Shown: positions 7,488 through 16,560 of the stretch, in pieces | Layout: each line of letters opens with the position of its first letter | Numbering within the stretch: the first letter of the stretch is position 1 | Assembly: GCA_025350145.1 (NCBI GenBank) | Contig: JANXYH010000151.1 | Location: forward strand, 1 to 64,000 | From: Burkholderiales bacterium | GTDB taxonomy: Bacteria; Pseudomonadota; Gammaproteobacteria; Burkholderiales; Burkholderiaceae_C | DNA length: 64,000 bases | Direction of reading: 5' to 3' | Program-made: the position numbers and the translations under genes | The notes under the pieces: generated by a model | What the model was told of the DNA's origin: nothing | The model's database searches: none | Seen by the model: only the letters and a program-made list of their open reading frames with translations

Positions 7488-9083
7488 ATGGCAGGCAGAC
7501 TGGAGTTTGACGTGGTGCTGGGGCGCGCCCGGCCGAATGATCTCAGGGCCGCCGCGCAGGCCAATGAGGCATGCGAGTTCCAAAGCCTGGAGATCATGGT
7601 GTTGGGGGATTTCTCTGGCCGCCCTTGTTCCGCATCCGAGCCTTGGCACGCCAAGCTCGGCGAGTCGGTCGACATCGACAATTTCGATACCGTGCTGGCG
7701 CGGATGACGGCCGGACTGGGTTGGCCACTGCCCGGCGCACAGGGCGCGCTGGTCGAGCCCGTGTTCGGGTCGATCGAGGATTTCGAGCCTGACGCGATGG
7801 TGGCGCAGTTGGCGATGTTCAAGCAGTTGCAGTCCTGGCGCGCCAGGCTGGTCGACGGCGCCAGCTTTGCGGCTGCGGCGGCGGAGTTGAGCGCCGCCGG
7901 CCTGGCCGCCATGCCAATGCAGTCGGCGCAAACAGTTGGGCCGACCAGCGCCGAGAACGACGACGCTACCCTTTCCCGCCTGCTCGGCCGGCCGCCGCAG
8001 CTTGAGGCCTCGCCACCGCTGCCGGCCAGCGCGGTTCGGCTGTCTAGCGCCTCAGCTGCTTCGGCCAAGCTTGATCCACTCTTGCGGGGCCTGCTGGCGC
8101 CCTACATCCAAGCCGATGTGGCGCACCTGCAACGGCCCATGGTCGAGGCGGTAGACCGGGCGCTCGGCGATGCGATGCGGCTGCTGTTGCGAATGCCCGC
8201 TTGGCGGTCACTGGAGTCGGCCTGGCGCTCGGTCGACCATTTCGTCCGCACGGTCGACTCGCCCCAGGCCAGGTTGACCTTGCTCGATGTCCGTGCGGAC
8301 GAATTGCAGTCCGACATGGCCGAGGCCGGTGCGGATCTGTCGGCGTCGGGCCTGAACCGGGTCATCGCCCAGCGGATCCGGCGCGATGGTCAAGGCGTAC
8401 GTCCGGCGCTGGTGGTGGCGCTCTACGCTTTTGGCTCCAGCGCCTCGGAGCTGGCGTTGTTGGGGGCATTGGCAGCGGTGTGCGCGCAGCAGGGTGCGGT
8501 GCTGCTGGCTTCGGCCGCCGCGCCGCTGCCACTGCCGGTGCCGGAGGTGGTGGACGGGATGGCGGCGGGGCTGGCGGCGTCAACCGGGCTGGCCCAGCCT
8601 GGCGCTGCCGAAGACCAGGCACGCTGGCAGGCGCTGCGGGCGAGCTGGATGGCCAGCCATGTCGGTCTGCTGTACCCGCGCGTCCTGGCACGCTTGCCTT
8701 ATGGGCCCAAAACCCAGCCGGTGTCGTCGTTCGCGTTCGATGAACTCGCCGAGGGATTCGACCACGAGCGCCTGGTCTGGCGCGGCGCGGCCTTGGATGC
8801 TGCGGCCGTGCTGGCCTCGGCCCATGCCGAGCACGGCTGGAACTTCGACCCGAATGCCCACCGCATGTTGGGCGACTACCCCGCGTTCACCGACCGCAGC
8901 GGCGGCAGCAACCGCCCCCAGGCTGGCGCCGAGTTTTATTGCACCGAGCGTCAGGCCGCCGCGATCGCAGCGCAAGGTCTGATCGCGGTGCTCAGCGATG
9001 CCCGCTCTCCGCAGTTGCGGCTTTCGGCCTGGCGCTCCTTCGCTGCTGACGGGGCGCCGCTGCGCGGACCTTGGCGCGGATGA
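7488..9083 (+). CDS. TssB-TssC-like fusion protein (sheath paralogue)
   Basis: 531 residues combining both sheath subunits. Residues about 25-150 match the window's own TssB: VLGDFSG (TssB has VMADLSG), SVDIDNFDTVLARM (EIDVDNFDDRLKAM) and IEDFEPDAMVAQL (MEDFSPEAIARKV). Residues about 190-530 match TssC: SLESAWRSVDHFV (KLEGAWRGLHYLV) and PRVLARLPYGPKT followed by SFAFDE (PRFLARLPYGSKT, SFAFEE). The equivalent of the last ~110 residues of TssC, including its PHYQLEG-type end, is missing. It therefore probably cannot build a normal sheath and may act in initiation, capping or regulation, which is inference. ATG 7488 has GGAG seven bases upstream. It lies where tssJ would be expected in H1-type loci. 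Confidence 0.82.
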   Translation: MAGRLEFDVVLGRARPNDLRAAAQANEACEFQSLEIMVLGDFSGRPCSASEPWHAKLGESVDIDNFDTVLARMTAGLGWPLPGAQGALVEPVFGSIEDFEPDAMVAQLAMFKQLQSWRARLVDGASFAAAAAELSAAGLAAMPMQSAQTVGPTSAENDDATLSRLLGRPPQLEASPPLPASAVRLSSASAASAKLDPLLRGLLAPYIQADVAHLQRPMVEAVDRALGDAMRLLLRMPAWRSLESAWRSVDHFVRTVDSPQARLTLLDVRADELQSDMAEAGADLSASGLNRVIAQRIRRDGQGVRPALVVALYAFGSSASELALLGALAAVCAQQGAVLLASAAAPLPLPVPEVVDGMAAGLAASTGLAQPGAAEDQARWQALRASWMASHVGLLYPRVLARLPYGPKTQPVSSFAFDELAEGFDHERLVWRGAALDAAAVLASAHAEHGWNFDPNAHRMLGDYPAFTDRSGGSNRPQAGAEFYCTERQAAAIAAQGLIAVLSDARSPQLRLSAWRSFAADGAPLRGPWRG

Positions 9084-9356
9084 GCCTACCCGGGCCGACG
9101 ACGCCCAGGCTTGGCCGACCTGCCCGCCTCAGGCGCAGCCAAGGGCGGGCGCGCCGCTGGCGGATTGGCGCGGCTTGGCTGCCTTGACCGAGCCGGCCTT
9201 CAGCGGGCGCTGCGCCGGCCCATGCCTCGCGGGTCGACCGCCACGGTTCGTGATCGGCTCGGGTGCTAAATTCGCGGGTTATTCGGTGGCGCCATACCCA
9301 GGGTTTGGCTTTGTCCGATGGTCAGCCCGGACTGTCGGGCGCAAGCACAGAAATCA

Positions 9357-10694
9357 ATGACAAGAAAACGCGTCATCTGGTACGAGGGACTGTTCCTGCG
9401 GCCGCAGCACTTCCAGCAGTTGGAGCGTTCCGTCGAGATGCTGGTCGAGGCTCGTGTCGAAGGTGCGCTGGCCTTTGCCTGGGGCTTCAGTCGCCTGCAG
9501 ATCGACCAAGAAGCGCTGAAGATGGGTCGCGTCAGCCTCAAGTCGGCGCGTGGCGTGCTGCCGGACGGCACGCCCTTTTCAATTCCCGAGGAGTACGCCG
9601 CGCCGCCGCCGCTGGAGTTGCCGGCCAATGTCCGCGACGCGATCATCTACCTGGCCTTGCCGGCACAGCGCGCAGGCATGCCCGACAGTGCGCTCGACGG
9701 CGGCCCGCAGGCGATGCTGGTGCGCTATGTGGCGCAGGATGCGAGCCTCGAGGACGCGGTGCTGGGGCGCCAGGACGCGGCCGAAACCAAGCTCGGTGAG
9801 CTGAACCTGCGCTACCTGGTCGAGGGCGATCCGCGCGATGCGTTCTGCAGCCTGGGCATGGTCAAGGTGGTGGAGAAACGCAGCAATGGCCAGGTCACGC
9901 TGGACGAGCAGTACATCGCGCCGTCGCTGGACTGCCGCGCCCAACCGGCGCTGCATGAATTTCTGGTCGAGGCGCGCAATCTGGTGCGCCACCGGGCCGA
10001 CGCCCTGGCCGGGCGACTGAGCCAGGCGTCGCAGAACGACTTCGGCCAAGTCCAAGAGTTGCTGACGCTGCAGGTGGCCAACCGCTTTGACCCCTGGCTC
10101 TCGCACCTGGTCGAGCGTCAGCCCTTGCACCCTGAGGCGCTCTACGGCGTGCTGCTGCAATTGGCGGGTGAACTGGCCACCTTCTCCGATGGCCGCAAGC
10201 GGCGCGCCCGCGACCACGCACCCTACCGCCACGACGACCTGCGCAGCAGCTTTGAGGCGCTGCTGGCCGACCTGCGCGAACTGCTGACCGACATCATCAA
10301 TCCCAAGGCGGTCAAGATCCCGCTGGTCGAGCGCGCCAAGGGCCTGTATGTGGGCACCGTGCCCGAGCTGGAACTGCTGCGCACGGCGATGTTCGTGCTG
10401 GCGGTCAAGGCGCAGATGGTCGGCGAGTCCCTGCGCCTGCGCCTGCCCAAAGAGCTCAAGATCGGCCCGCCCGAGAAGATCAAGGAGATCTCCACCCTGG
10501 CACTGTCCGGCATCGCACCCCGGCCCTTGCCAATGGCGCCGCCGCGGATGCCGTATTTCGCCGACTTTGTCTACTTCGAGCTGGACCGGCACAGCGACTT
10601 CTGGAAGTCGTTGGAGGTCACGCGCACCATGGTGCTGCACTTCTCTGGCGAATTTCCTGGGCTGCAGTTGGAGTTGTGGGCGCTGCGCCCCTGA
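9357..10694 (+). CDS. tssK: T6SS baseplate protein TssK
   Basis: TssK links the baseplate to the TssJLM membrane complex. The 445-residue product begins with the family signature RKRVIWYEGLFLRPQHFQQ, which fixes the start at ATG 9357; an in-frame ATG at 9318 would add 13 uncharacteristic residues. The C-terminal LHFSGEFPGLQLELWALRP end is also typical. The 273 bases before it hold no convincing gene. It is followed by tssL with a 110-base gap. Confidence 0.95.
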   Translation: MTRKRVIWYEGLFLRPQHFQQLERSVEMLVEARVEGALAFAWGFSRLQIDQEALKMGRVSLKSARGVLPDGTPFSIPEEYAAPPPLELPANVRDAIIYLALPAQRAGMPDSALDGGPQAMLVRYVAQDASLEDAVLGRQDAAETKLGELNLRYLVEGDPRDAFCSLGMVKVVEKRSNGQVTLDEQYIAPSLDCRAQPALHEFLVEARNLVRHRADALAGRLSQASQNDFGQVQELLTLQVANRFDPWLSHLVERQPLHPEALYGVLLQLAGELATFSDGRKRRARDHAPYRHDDLRSSFEALLADLRELLTDIINPKAVKIPLVERAKGLYVGTVPELELLRTAMFVLAVKAQMVGESLRLRLPKELKIGPPEKIKEISTLALSGIAPRPLPMAPPRMPYFADFVYFELDRHSDFWKSLEVTRTMVLHFSGEFPGLQLELWALRP

Positions 10695-10804
10695 CGACAG
10701 CCGCGCGATGAGGCCATCGCCATCGCCGTCGCCGTGCCAGGCGGCTCCATCGCTTGCCCTTTGGCTTGCCCATTGCATCGTCCGCACCGAACCGGTCACC
10801 CCCC

Positions 10805-12157
10805 ATGTCCCAACCGCCACTGCCAGAACCGCCGGACTCCGACGCCACGATCATGATCCCGCGACCCGGCGGTCGGCGCTCGGGGGCGCCCGCGCCGGTC
10901 CCTGAGTCGCCACGCCAAGACGACGGCGGCGAGACCCGCAGCCGGGCGCCGAGTCCGCGCGAGGGCGAGGCCGCAAGTGGCGATCTGGTCGGCACCAATC
11001 CCTTGCTGGCCCAGGCATCGCCGCTGCTCAATGCGGTTTCGACGATTCGCAAGACCCTGGCCCACCGCGACGCTGCCGGGCTGCGCGAAGACCTGCTGCG
11101 TGCGGTTGGCGACTTCGAGCGCGGTGCGCGTCAGGCCAACTGCAAGGCCGACCAGATCCAGATCGCCCGCTATTGCCTGTGCACCATGCTCGACGAAGCC
11201 GTCAGCCTGATGCCCTGGGGCGAAAGCTCGGGCTGGTCGCAGCGCAGTCTGCTGGTGACCTTGCACGGCGAGACCTTTGGCGGCGAAAAGTTCTTCCAGT
11301 ACCTGGACAACGTGCTCGATTCTCCGCGCCGCGACCTGGACCTGCTGGAGTTGCTCTACGCCTGCCTGGCGCTGGGTTTCGAGGGGCGCTTTCACGTCAT
11401 CGACAACGGTCGCAGCCAGCTTGAGGCGCTGCGCGACCGGGTCCATGCCGCGATCCGGCGCGAGCGCGGTGAGCCTGAGCGCGACCTGTCCGGTCACTGG
11501 CACGGGGTTGAGCGCACGCCCAAGCCATTGGTGCGGCGGGTGCCGCCCTGGCTGGTGCTGGCCGGCGTTGGCCTGCTGCTGTTTGTCGTGTTCGTGACCT
11601 ACACGATGCTGCTTGCAGCCAAGTCCGACCCGGTCTTCGCGGCCTTGGCGGGGGTGCGTGCCGATCCGGGCAAGTACGAACCGCCGGTGGTGGCCAATGC
11701 CCCGCCGCCGCCACCGGCGCCGCCTGCGCCGCGCCTGGCACCGCTGCTGGCGGCGGAAATCGCCGCTGGACAGGTCGAAGTCTCCGAGGATGCCCAGCTC
11801 AGCCATGTGGTGATCCGCGGCGACAACCTCTTCGACCCCGGCAAGGCCGAGATCAAGACTGATCTGGTGGCCCTCATCCACCGCATCGCCCAGGCGATGG
11901 ATGCGGTGCCGGGCTCGATCGTGGTCACTGGGCACACCGACGACAAGGCGATCCGCTCGCTGCGCTTTCCGTCCAACTACGAGCTCTCGCTGGAGCGCGC
12001 GCAAGGCGTGGCCAAGCAGATCAACGCCAAGCTGGCCGACCCCAGCCGGGTGCGCACCGAGGGCGCGGCCGAGGCCAGACCGATTGCCCCGAACGACACG
12101 GCCGAGGGCCGCGCCAAGAACCGGCGAGTCGAAATCAGCTTGCGTTTCGCCGTCTGA
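10805..12157 (+). CDS. tssL: T6SS inner-membrane protein TssL with OmpA-like peptidoglycan-binding domain
   Basis: 450 residues. A Pro/Arg-rich N-terminus leads to the cytoplasmic DotU domain (about 60-230, with CTMLDEA and the SLLVTLHGETFGGEKFF segment). One transmembrane helix (about 249-271) follows, then a short Pro/Ala linker, and an OmpA/MotB-like peptidoglycan-binding domain (about 335-450, with VVTGHTDDKAI and the NRRVEISLRF end). This evolved-type TssL anchors the membrane complex to the cell wall by itself, where other systems use a separate TagL. ATG 10805 was chosen because it opens the Pro-rich start normal for the family. Confidence 0.95.
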   Translation: MSQPPLPEPPDSDATIMIPRPGGRRSGAPAPVPESPRQDDGGETRSRAPSPREGEAASGDLVGTNPLLAQASPLLNAVSTIRKTLAHRDAAGLREDLLRAVGDFERGARQANCKADQIQIARYCLCTMLDEAVSLMPWGESSGWSQRSLLVTLHGETFGGEKFFQYLDNVLDSPRRDLDLLELLYACLALGFEGRFHVIDNGRSQLEALRDRVHAAIRRERGEPERDLSGHWHGVERTPKPLVRRVPPWLVLAGVGLLLFVVFVTYTMLLAAKSDPVFAALAGVRADPGKYEPPVVANAPPPPPAPPAPRLAPLLAAEIAAGQVEVSEDAQLSHVVIRGDNLFDPGKAEIKTDLVALIHRIAQAMDAVPGSIVVTGHTDDKAIRSLRFPSNYELSLERAQGVAKQINAKLADPSRVRTEGAAEARPIAPNDTAEGRAKNRRVEISLRFAV

Positions 12158-12178
12158 CCTGATCCAGGACACCGCACC

Positions 12179-15100
12179 ATGTGGGCAAAGCTCAAACAAT
12201 TCTTCAGCAACCGTTGGGTGCTGTCGATCCTCGGTTTGCTGGTCATCGGCATGCTGGTCTGGTTCGTTGGCGACGCCGTGACGGTGGCCAACCATCGGCC
12301 GCTGGAGTCGGTGCTGTCGCGGCTGGGGTTGATCTTCGCGATCGGTGCCAGCTTTGCCGCCTGGGAGGGCTACAAGCGCTGGCGCGACTGGCGCGCCAAC
12401 CGGGCCATGATCGCGGCCCTGGCTGCGGGTGGCGACAGCGGCAACGCGGCCATGTCGATGCGCGAGGTCGAGGAGCTGAAAAAGCGCTTCGACACGGCGG
12501 TGCAGACGCTCAAGACCGCGCGTTTCGAGGACAAGTCCGGCGGCCGCAACTACCTCTACCAGTTGCCCTGGTACATGTTCATCGGTGCGCCGGGCTCGGG
12601 CAAGACCACGGCGCTGGTCAATTCCGGCTTGCGGTTTCCGCTGGCCGAGAAGGGCGGCGCGGCCGCGGGCAAGGGGGTCGAGGTCAAAGGCGTTGGCGGC
12701 ACACGCAACTGCGACTGGTGGTTCACCGACCAGGCGGTGTTGCTCGACACCGCCGGGCGCTACACCACCCAAACCAGCAACCAAGAGGTCGACTCCGCCG
12801 CCTGGACCGGCTTCCTGAACCTGCTCAAGCGCTTTCGTCCGCGCCAGCCGCTCAACGGCGCGATCATCACCCTCAGCATCTCTGACCTGCTGACCCAGAC
12901 CGCCGAGGAGCGCGCCGCCTACGCCCGCGACGTGCGCGCCCGCATCCAGGAGTTGTACAAGACCTTGGGGCTGCGCTTTCCGCTCTACGTCATGGTCACG
13001 AAGTGCGACCTGATCGCCGGCTTCACCGAGTTCTGCGCCGACATGGGTCGCGAGGCGCGGATGCAGGTCTGGGGCATGAGCTTCGACTTCGACCCAGCCG
13101 CCAAGGTCGAGAAATCCACCGCGCAGTTCGAGGCCGAATTCGATGCGCTTATGCAGCGCCTGAACGGCCGGCTGTTCAACCGCATGGAGGAAGAGCGCGA
13201 TCCGTCGCGGCGGGCCGCGATCTTCGCATTTCCGCAGCAGTTTGCCGGCATCAAGGGGCTGTGCAAATCGTTCCTCGACGATGTCTTCCAGACCTCGGCT
13301 TTTGCCGAGGAACCGATGCTGCGCGGCGTCTACTTCACCAGCGGCACCCAGGAAGGCAGCCCGATCGACCGGGTGCTGGGCAACATCTCGCGCGCCTTCG
13401 GATTGGAGCGGCAAGCCGCCGCGCCGGCCAGCGGCGCCGGGCGCAGCTACTTCCTGACCCGATTGCTCGATGACGTGGTTTTCAACGAGTCCGACCTGGG
13501 TGGCCGCAACGCGGAAATCGAACGCCGCCGCAGCCGCCTGGCGCTGGCCGGGTTCAGTGTCCTGGGCGTGGCCACGCTGCTCCTGACGGCGGGCTGGACG
13601 GTGAGCTTCGTGCGCAACCAGGCGCTGGTGTCGGAGGTGGAAAAGGCCGCCGCCAGTGCCGCCAAACTGGCCACCGCGATTCCCAAGTTGCCGCAGGGCG
13701 ATGTGCGCATCGCCCTGCCGGCACTGCAAGCCCTGGGCAGCATGCCGGGCGGCGTGTCAAGCCCGGATGGGCATGTCGACCTGACCCAGGGCTTGGGGCT
13801 GTACCAAGGCGCCAAGCTGGGTTCGCAGACCGCCCGTTCGTATGCCAACTTGCTGCGCGACGCCTTCCTGCCGCGGGTGGCCCTGCGCCTGGAGCAGCAG
13901 ATCCGCGAAGCGAGCTCGCCCGAGGTGCGCTACGAGGCGCTCAAGGCCTACCTGATGCTGTACGACGCCAAGCACCTCAACGCCGATGAACTGGAGGCCT
14001 GGGTGACCGCGGATTGGGCGCGCAGTGCGGAGTTGCGCGCCGACCAAACCACGCTGTCCGGGCACCTGCGCGCGGCGCTGGCGCTGAAGCCGCTGGAGTC
14101 GGTGCTGCCGATCAACCGGGGCGTGGTCGACGAGGCCCGGCGGCAGTTGGCCGTGGCCTCGCTGGCCGAGCGCGCCTACAGCCGGATCCGGCGCATCGGC
14201 GTCAGTGGGTTGCCGGATTTCAAGCTCAACGAAGCCGCCGGCCCGTCTGCGGCCTTGGTCCTGCGGCGCAACTCCAACAAGCCGCTGACCGACGGCGTCG
14301 CGGCGATGTACACCCTCAAGGGCTACAACAAGGCCTTTCATGGCTCGGCCAAGCTGATGGTCACGCGGCTGGCCGACGAGGAGGCCTGGGTGCTGGGGCC
14401 GCAGGCCGGTGGCGGCGGTCTGGCGCGCGTGCCCAAGCTGCTGGAGGATGTGCAGCGGCTGTACCTCAACGAGTACATCAAGGTCTGGGACGAGATGCTT
14501 GGCGACCTGGCGCTGGTGCGCACCGCCGACTTGCAGCAGAGCATTCAGGCGATGACCTTGCTGTCGGCCGGCGACTCGCCGCTGCGGCAATTGCTGCAGG
14601 CCGTCAGCCGCGAGACCAAGCTGGCCTCGACCCCGGTCAGCAGCGTCGAGCAGGCCGGCGCCAAGCTGCTCGACCGGGCCGCAAGTTCGGTGCGCGAGGG
14701 CATTGACAAGCTGCTCGGTGACACCACCACCGCCAGTGCGACCACCGAGCTTAAGCCCGAGGCGATGGTGGAGAAGCACTTCGAGCAACTCCACCGCATC
14801 GTCCAGGCGCCGGCCGGTTCGCCCGCGCCGCTGGACGCCGTGCTGGCCGTGCTCAAGGAGTACGAGGTGTTCCTGCGCGCCAACCAAGAGGCGGCGGCGC
14901 GCGGCACCACGCCGCAGTCCGACGCCCTGATCAAGGCGCGGATCAAAAGCGAAGCCGACCGCATGCCCCCGCCGGTCAGCGTCATCCTCAGTGGTCTGGT
15001 GGCCAGCAGCGGTGGCCAGGCGGCGCAGGCGGTCAAGGACGGCATTCAGAAGCAGTTGGCCGGCGCGGTGACGGGCCAATGCCGGCCGGCCATCGAGGGC

Positions 15101-15736
15101 CGTTACCCCTTTGCCCGCGGCCAGTTGACCAAAGAGGTGCCGCTGGGCGACTTCAACGCGATGTTCAAGCCTGGCGGCGTGCTCGACGGTTTTGCCAAGA
15201 CCAGCTTGACGGGCGTCGTCGACATGAGCGGGCCGGTATGGCGCGTGGTCAAGTCCGACGGCGTGGCCCAACTGGACGAGACCTCGGTGGCCAACTTCCA
15301 GCGTGCGGCGGTGATCCGCGACGCCTTCTTCCCGGCAGGCTCGCCCAGCCCGCAGGTCCAGGCCGACCTGATCCTGACCAAGGCCGACGACGGCGTCGGC
15401 AAGGTGGTCTTCAAGGTCGACGACGCCGAGACCGCGCTCACCTCCACCGCCGGTGGCCAGGGCGTGCGCATCCTTTGGCCCAGCAGCCGGCCGGCGCCGC
15501 AGATTCGACTGGCGGTGCAGAACACCAAGGGGGTTGAGACCGGTTTTCTCAACTTTGACGGCACCTGGGCGCTGTTCCGCCTGATGGACGCGGCGCGGGC
15601 TGAAGGTGGCACTTCAGACCGGATGTTGATCGGCCTGACCATCGGCGACCGCAAGCTGCAGTTCGAACTGCGGTCGGGCAGCGTGCGCAACCCCTTGCGC
15701 CTGCCTGAACTGGCCTCGTTCCATTGCCCGGGTTGA
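12179..15736 (+). CDS. tssM: T6SS inner-membrane protein TssM (IcmF)
   Basis: 1185 residues, the full length for the family. Two N-terminal transmembrane helices (about 11-30 and 42-60) precede a cytoplasmic GTPase-like domain with the Walker A motif GAPGSGKTT near 137. A third helix (about 455-475) leads to a long periplasmic region ending in the type VI C-terminal beta domain. TssM spans the periplasm and forms the secretion channel with TssL. It starts 21 bases after tssL, and its end overlaps the extended frame of tagF, so the two are probably coupled. Confidence 0.96.
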   Translation: MWAKLKQFFSNRWVLSILGLLVIGMLVWFVGDAVTVANHRPLESVLSRLGLIFAIGASFAAWEGYKRWRDWRANRAMIAALAAGGDSGNAAMSMREVEELKKRFDTAVQTLKTARFEDKSGGRNYLYQLPWYMFIGAPGSGKTTALVNSGLRFPLAEKGGAAAGKGVEVKGVGGTRNCDWWFTDQAVLLDTAGRYTTQTSNQEVDSAAWTGFLNLLKRFRPRQPLNGAIITLSISDLLTQTAEERAAYARDVRARIQELYKTLGLRFPLYVMVTKCDLIAGFTEFCADMGREARMQVWGMSFDFDPAAKVEKSTAQFEAEFDALMQRLNGRLFNRMEEERDPSRRAAIFAFPQQFAGIKGLCKSFLDDVFQTSAFAEEPMLRGVYFTSGTQEGSPIDRVLGNISRAFGLERQAAAPASGAGRSYFLTRLLDDVVFNESDLGGRNAEIERRRSRLALAGFSVLGVATLLLTAGWTVSFVRNQALVSEVEKAAASAAKLATAIPKLPQGDVRIALPALQALGSMPGGVSSPDGHVDLTQGLGLYQGAKLGSQTARSYANLLRDAFLPRVALRLEQQIREASSPEVRYEALKAYLMLYDAKHLNADELEAWVTADWARSAELRADQTTLSGHLRAALALKPLESVLPINRGVVDEARRQLAVASLAERAYSRIRRIGVSGLPDFKLNEAAGPSAALVLRRNSNKPLTDGVAAMYTLKGYNKAFHGSAKLMVTRLADEEAWVLGPQAGGGGLARVPKLLEDVQRLYLNEYIKVWDEMLGDLALVRTADLQQSIQAMTLLSAGDSPLRQLLQAVSRETKLASTPVSSVEQAGAKLLDRAASSVREGIDKLLGDTTTASATTELKPEAMVEKHFEQLHRIVQAPAGSPAPLDAVLAVLKEYEVFLRANQEAAARGTTPQSDALIKARIKSEADRMPPPVSVILSGLVASSGGQAAQAVKDGIQKQLAGAVTGQCRPAIEGRYPFARGQLTKEVPLGDFNAMFKPGGVLDGFAKTSLTGVVDMSGPVWRVVKSDGVAQLDETSVANFQRAAVIRDAFFPAGSPSPQVQADLILTKADDGVGKVVFKVDDAETALTSTAGGQGVRILWPSSRPAPQIRLAVQNTKGVETGFLNFDGTWALFRLMDAARAEGGTSDRMLIGLTIGDRKLQFELRSGSVRNPLRLPELASFHCPG

Positions 15737-15744
15737 GGTCGGTG

Positions 15745-16443
15745 ATGGCGTTTGGCTTTTACGGCAAGTTGCCCAGCCAGGGCGATTTCGTTGGTCGGCG
15801 CTTGCCCTGGGAGTTCAACGAGGCCTGGGATGCCTGGATGCAGGAGGGGGTGCGCACCGCGCGTGAGCAGTTGGGCGCGGGCTGGCTGAACGCCTACTTG
15901 TCGGCGCCGGTTTGGCGGTTTCGCCTGGCCCCGGGGCTGATCGGCGACACCGGCTGGGTCGGGCTGTGGTTTGCCAGCGTCGACCGCGTCGGGCGCCACT
16001 TTCCGCTCGTGGTGGCGGCGCCTTGCCCTGCCGGCACTGGCGCGGCGCGGCTGGTGCAGGCGGTCGACGAGGCGTGGCAAAAGCTGGAAGACCAGGCCCT
16101 GATGGCACTCGATCCGCGCCTGAGTCTGGAGCAGTTCGATGCCATGGTGCTGACCCTGGCCCTGCCGCCCGCCGACGCCGCGCATGGCGATGCTGGCGAC
16201 GGCGGCCCGCAGTTGCAGCAGTTGCCCAGCGACGCTCCGCCCGAGGCCGTGGCCCGGGCCTGCGACTTAGCCAACGGCGCCGCTGCGGTGTTCTTCTCCT
16301 GGGGCAGTGACAGCGTACCCGCGACCGTGCTGAGCGCTGCCGAACTCGTCACCGCCGACGCCTTCAGCGGCTTCCTGACCGGGCAATGGCCGGCCGCCTG
16401 GTCGGCTTCGGCCCCAGCCGCAAGCCCACAGCCGACAAATTGA
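15745..16443 (+). CDS. tagF: T6SS-associated protein TagF
   Basis: TagF is a post-translational brake on T6SS assembly in Pseudomonas and Agrobacterium. The 232-residue product starts with the family signature FGFYGKLPSQGDFVGRRLP and continues with FNEAWDAWMQ and the PAPCP-type strand. ATG 15745 has GAGGT six bases upstream; GTG 15742 and TTG 15724 are less likely. Here TagF is a separate gene, not fused to PppA, and follows tssM as in H1-type loci. Confidence 0.93.
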   Translation: MAFGFYGKLPSQGDFVGRRLPWEFNEAWDAWMQEGVRTAREQLGAGWLNAYLSAPVWRFRLAPGLIGDTGWVGLWFASVDRVGRHFPLVVAAPCPAGTGAARLVQAVDEAWQKLEDQALMALDPRLSLEQFDAMVLTLALPPADAAHGDAGDGGPQLQQLPSDAPPEAVARACDLANGAAAVFFSWGSDSVPATVLSAAELVTADAFSGFLTGQWPAAWSASAPAASPQPTN

Positions 16444-16560
16444 TGATGGCGCTGTTGTCGAGGCGATTCTTGCCCTTAGACTGCCAGCCGACAACGCGCC
16501 AAGAATGCGCGGCCATGCTGGGGGATGGGATGCTCGGGACGTTCAAACAAGGTCTGCCGC

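Noticed and set aside
8998-9360. Possible tssJ in the gap before tssK
   Set aside because: The translation has no signal peptide or lipobox and is Pro/Arg/Ala-rich, unlike TssJ.
10796-13729. Long open frame on the minus strand across tssL and tssM
   Set aside because: It is the antisense of two certain genes in GC-rich DNA, where stop codons are rare in that frame; its translation is low-complexity and has no domain.
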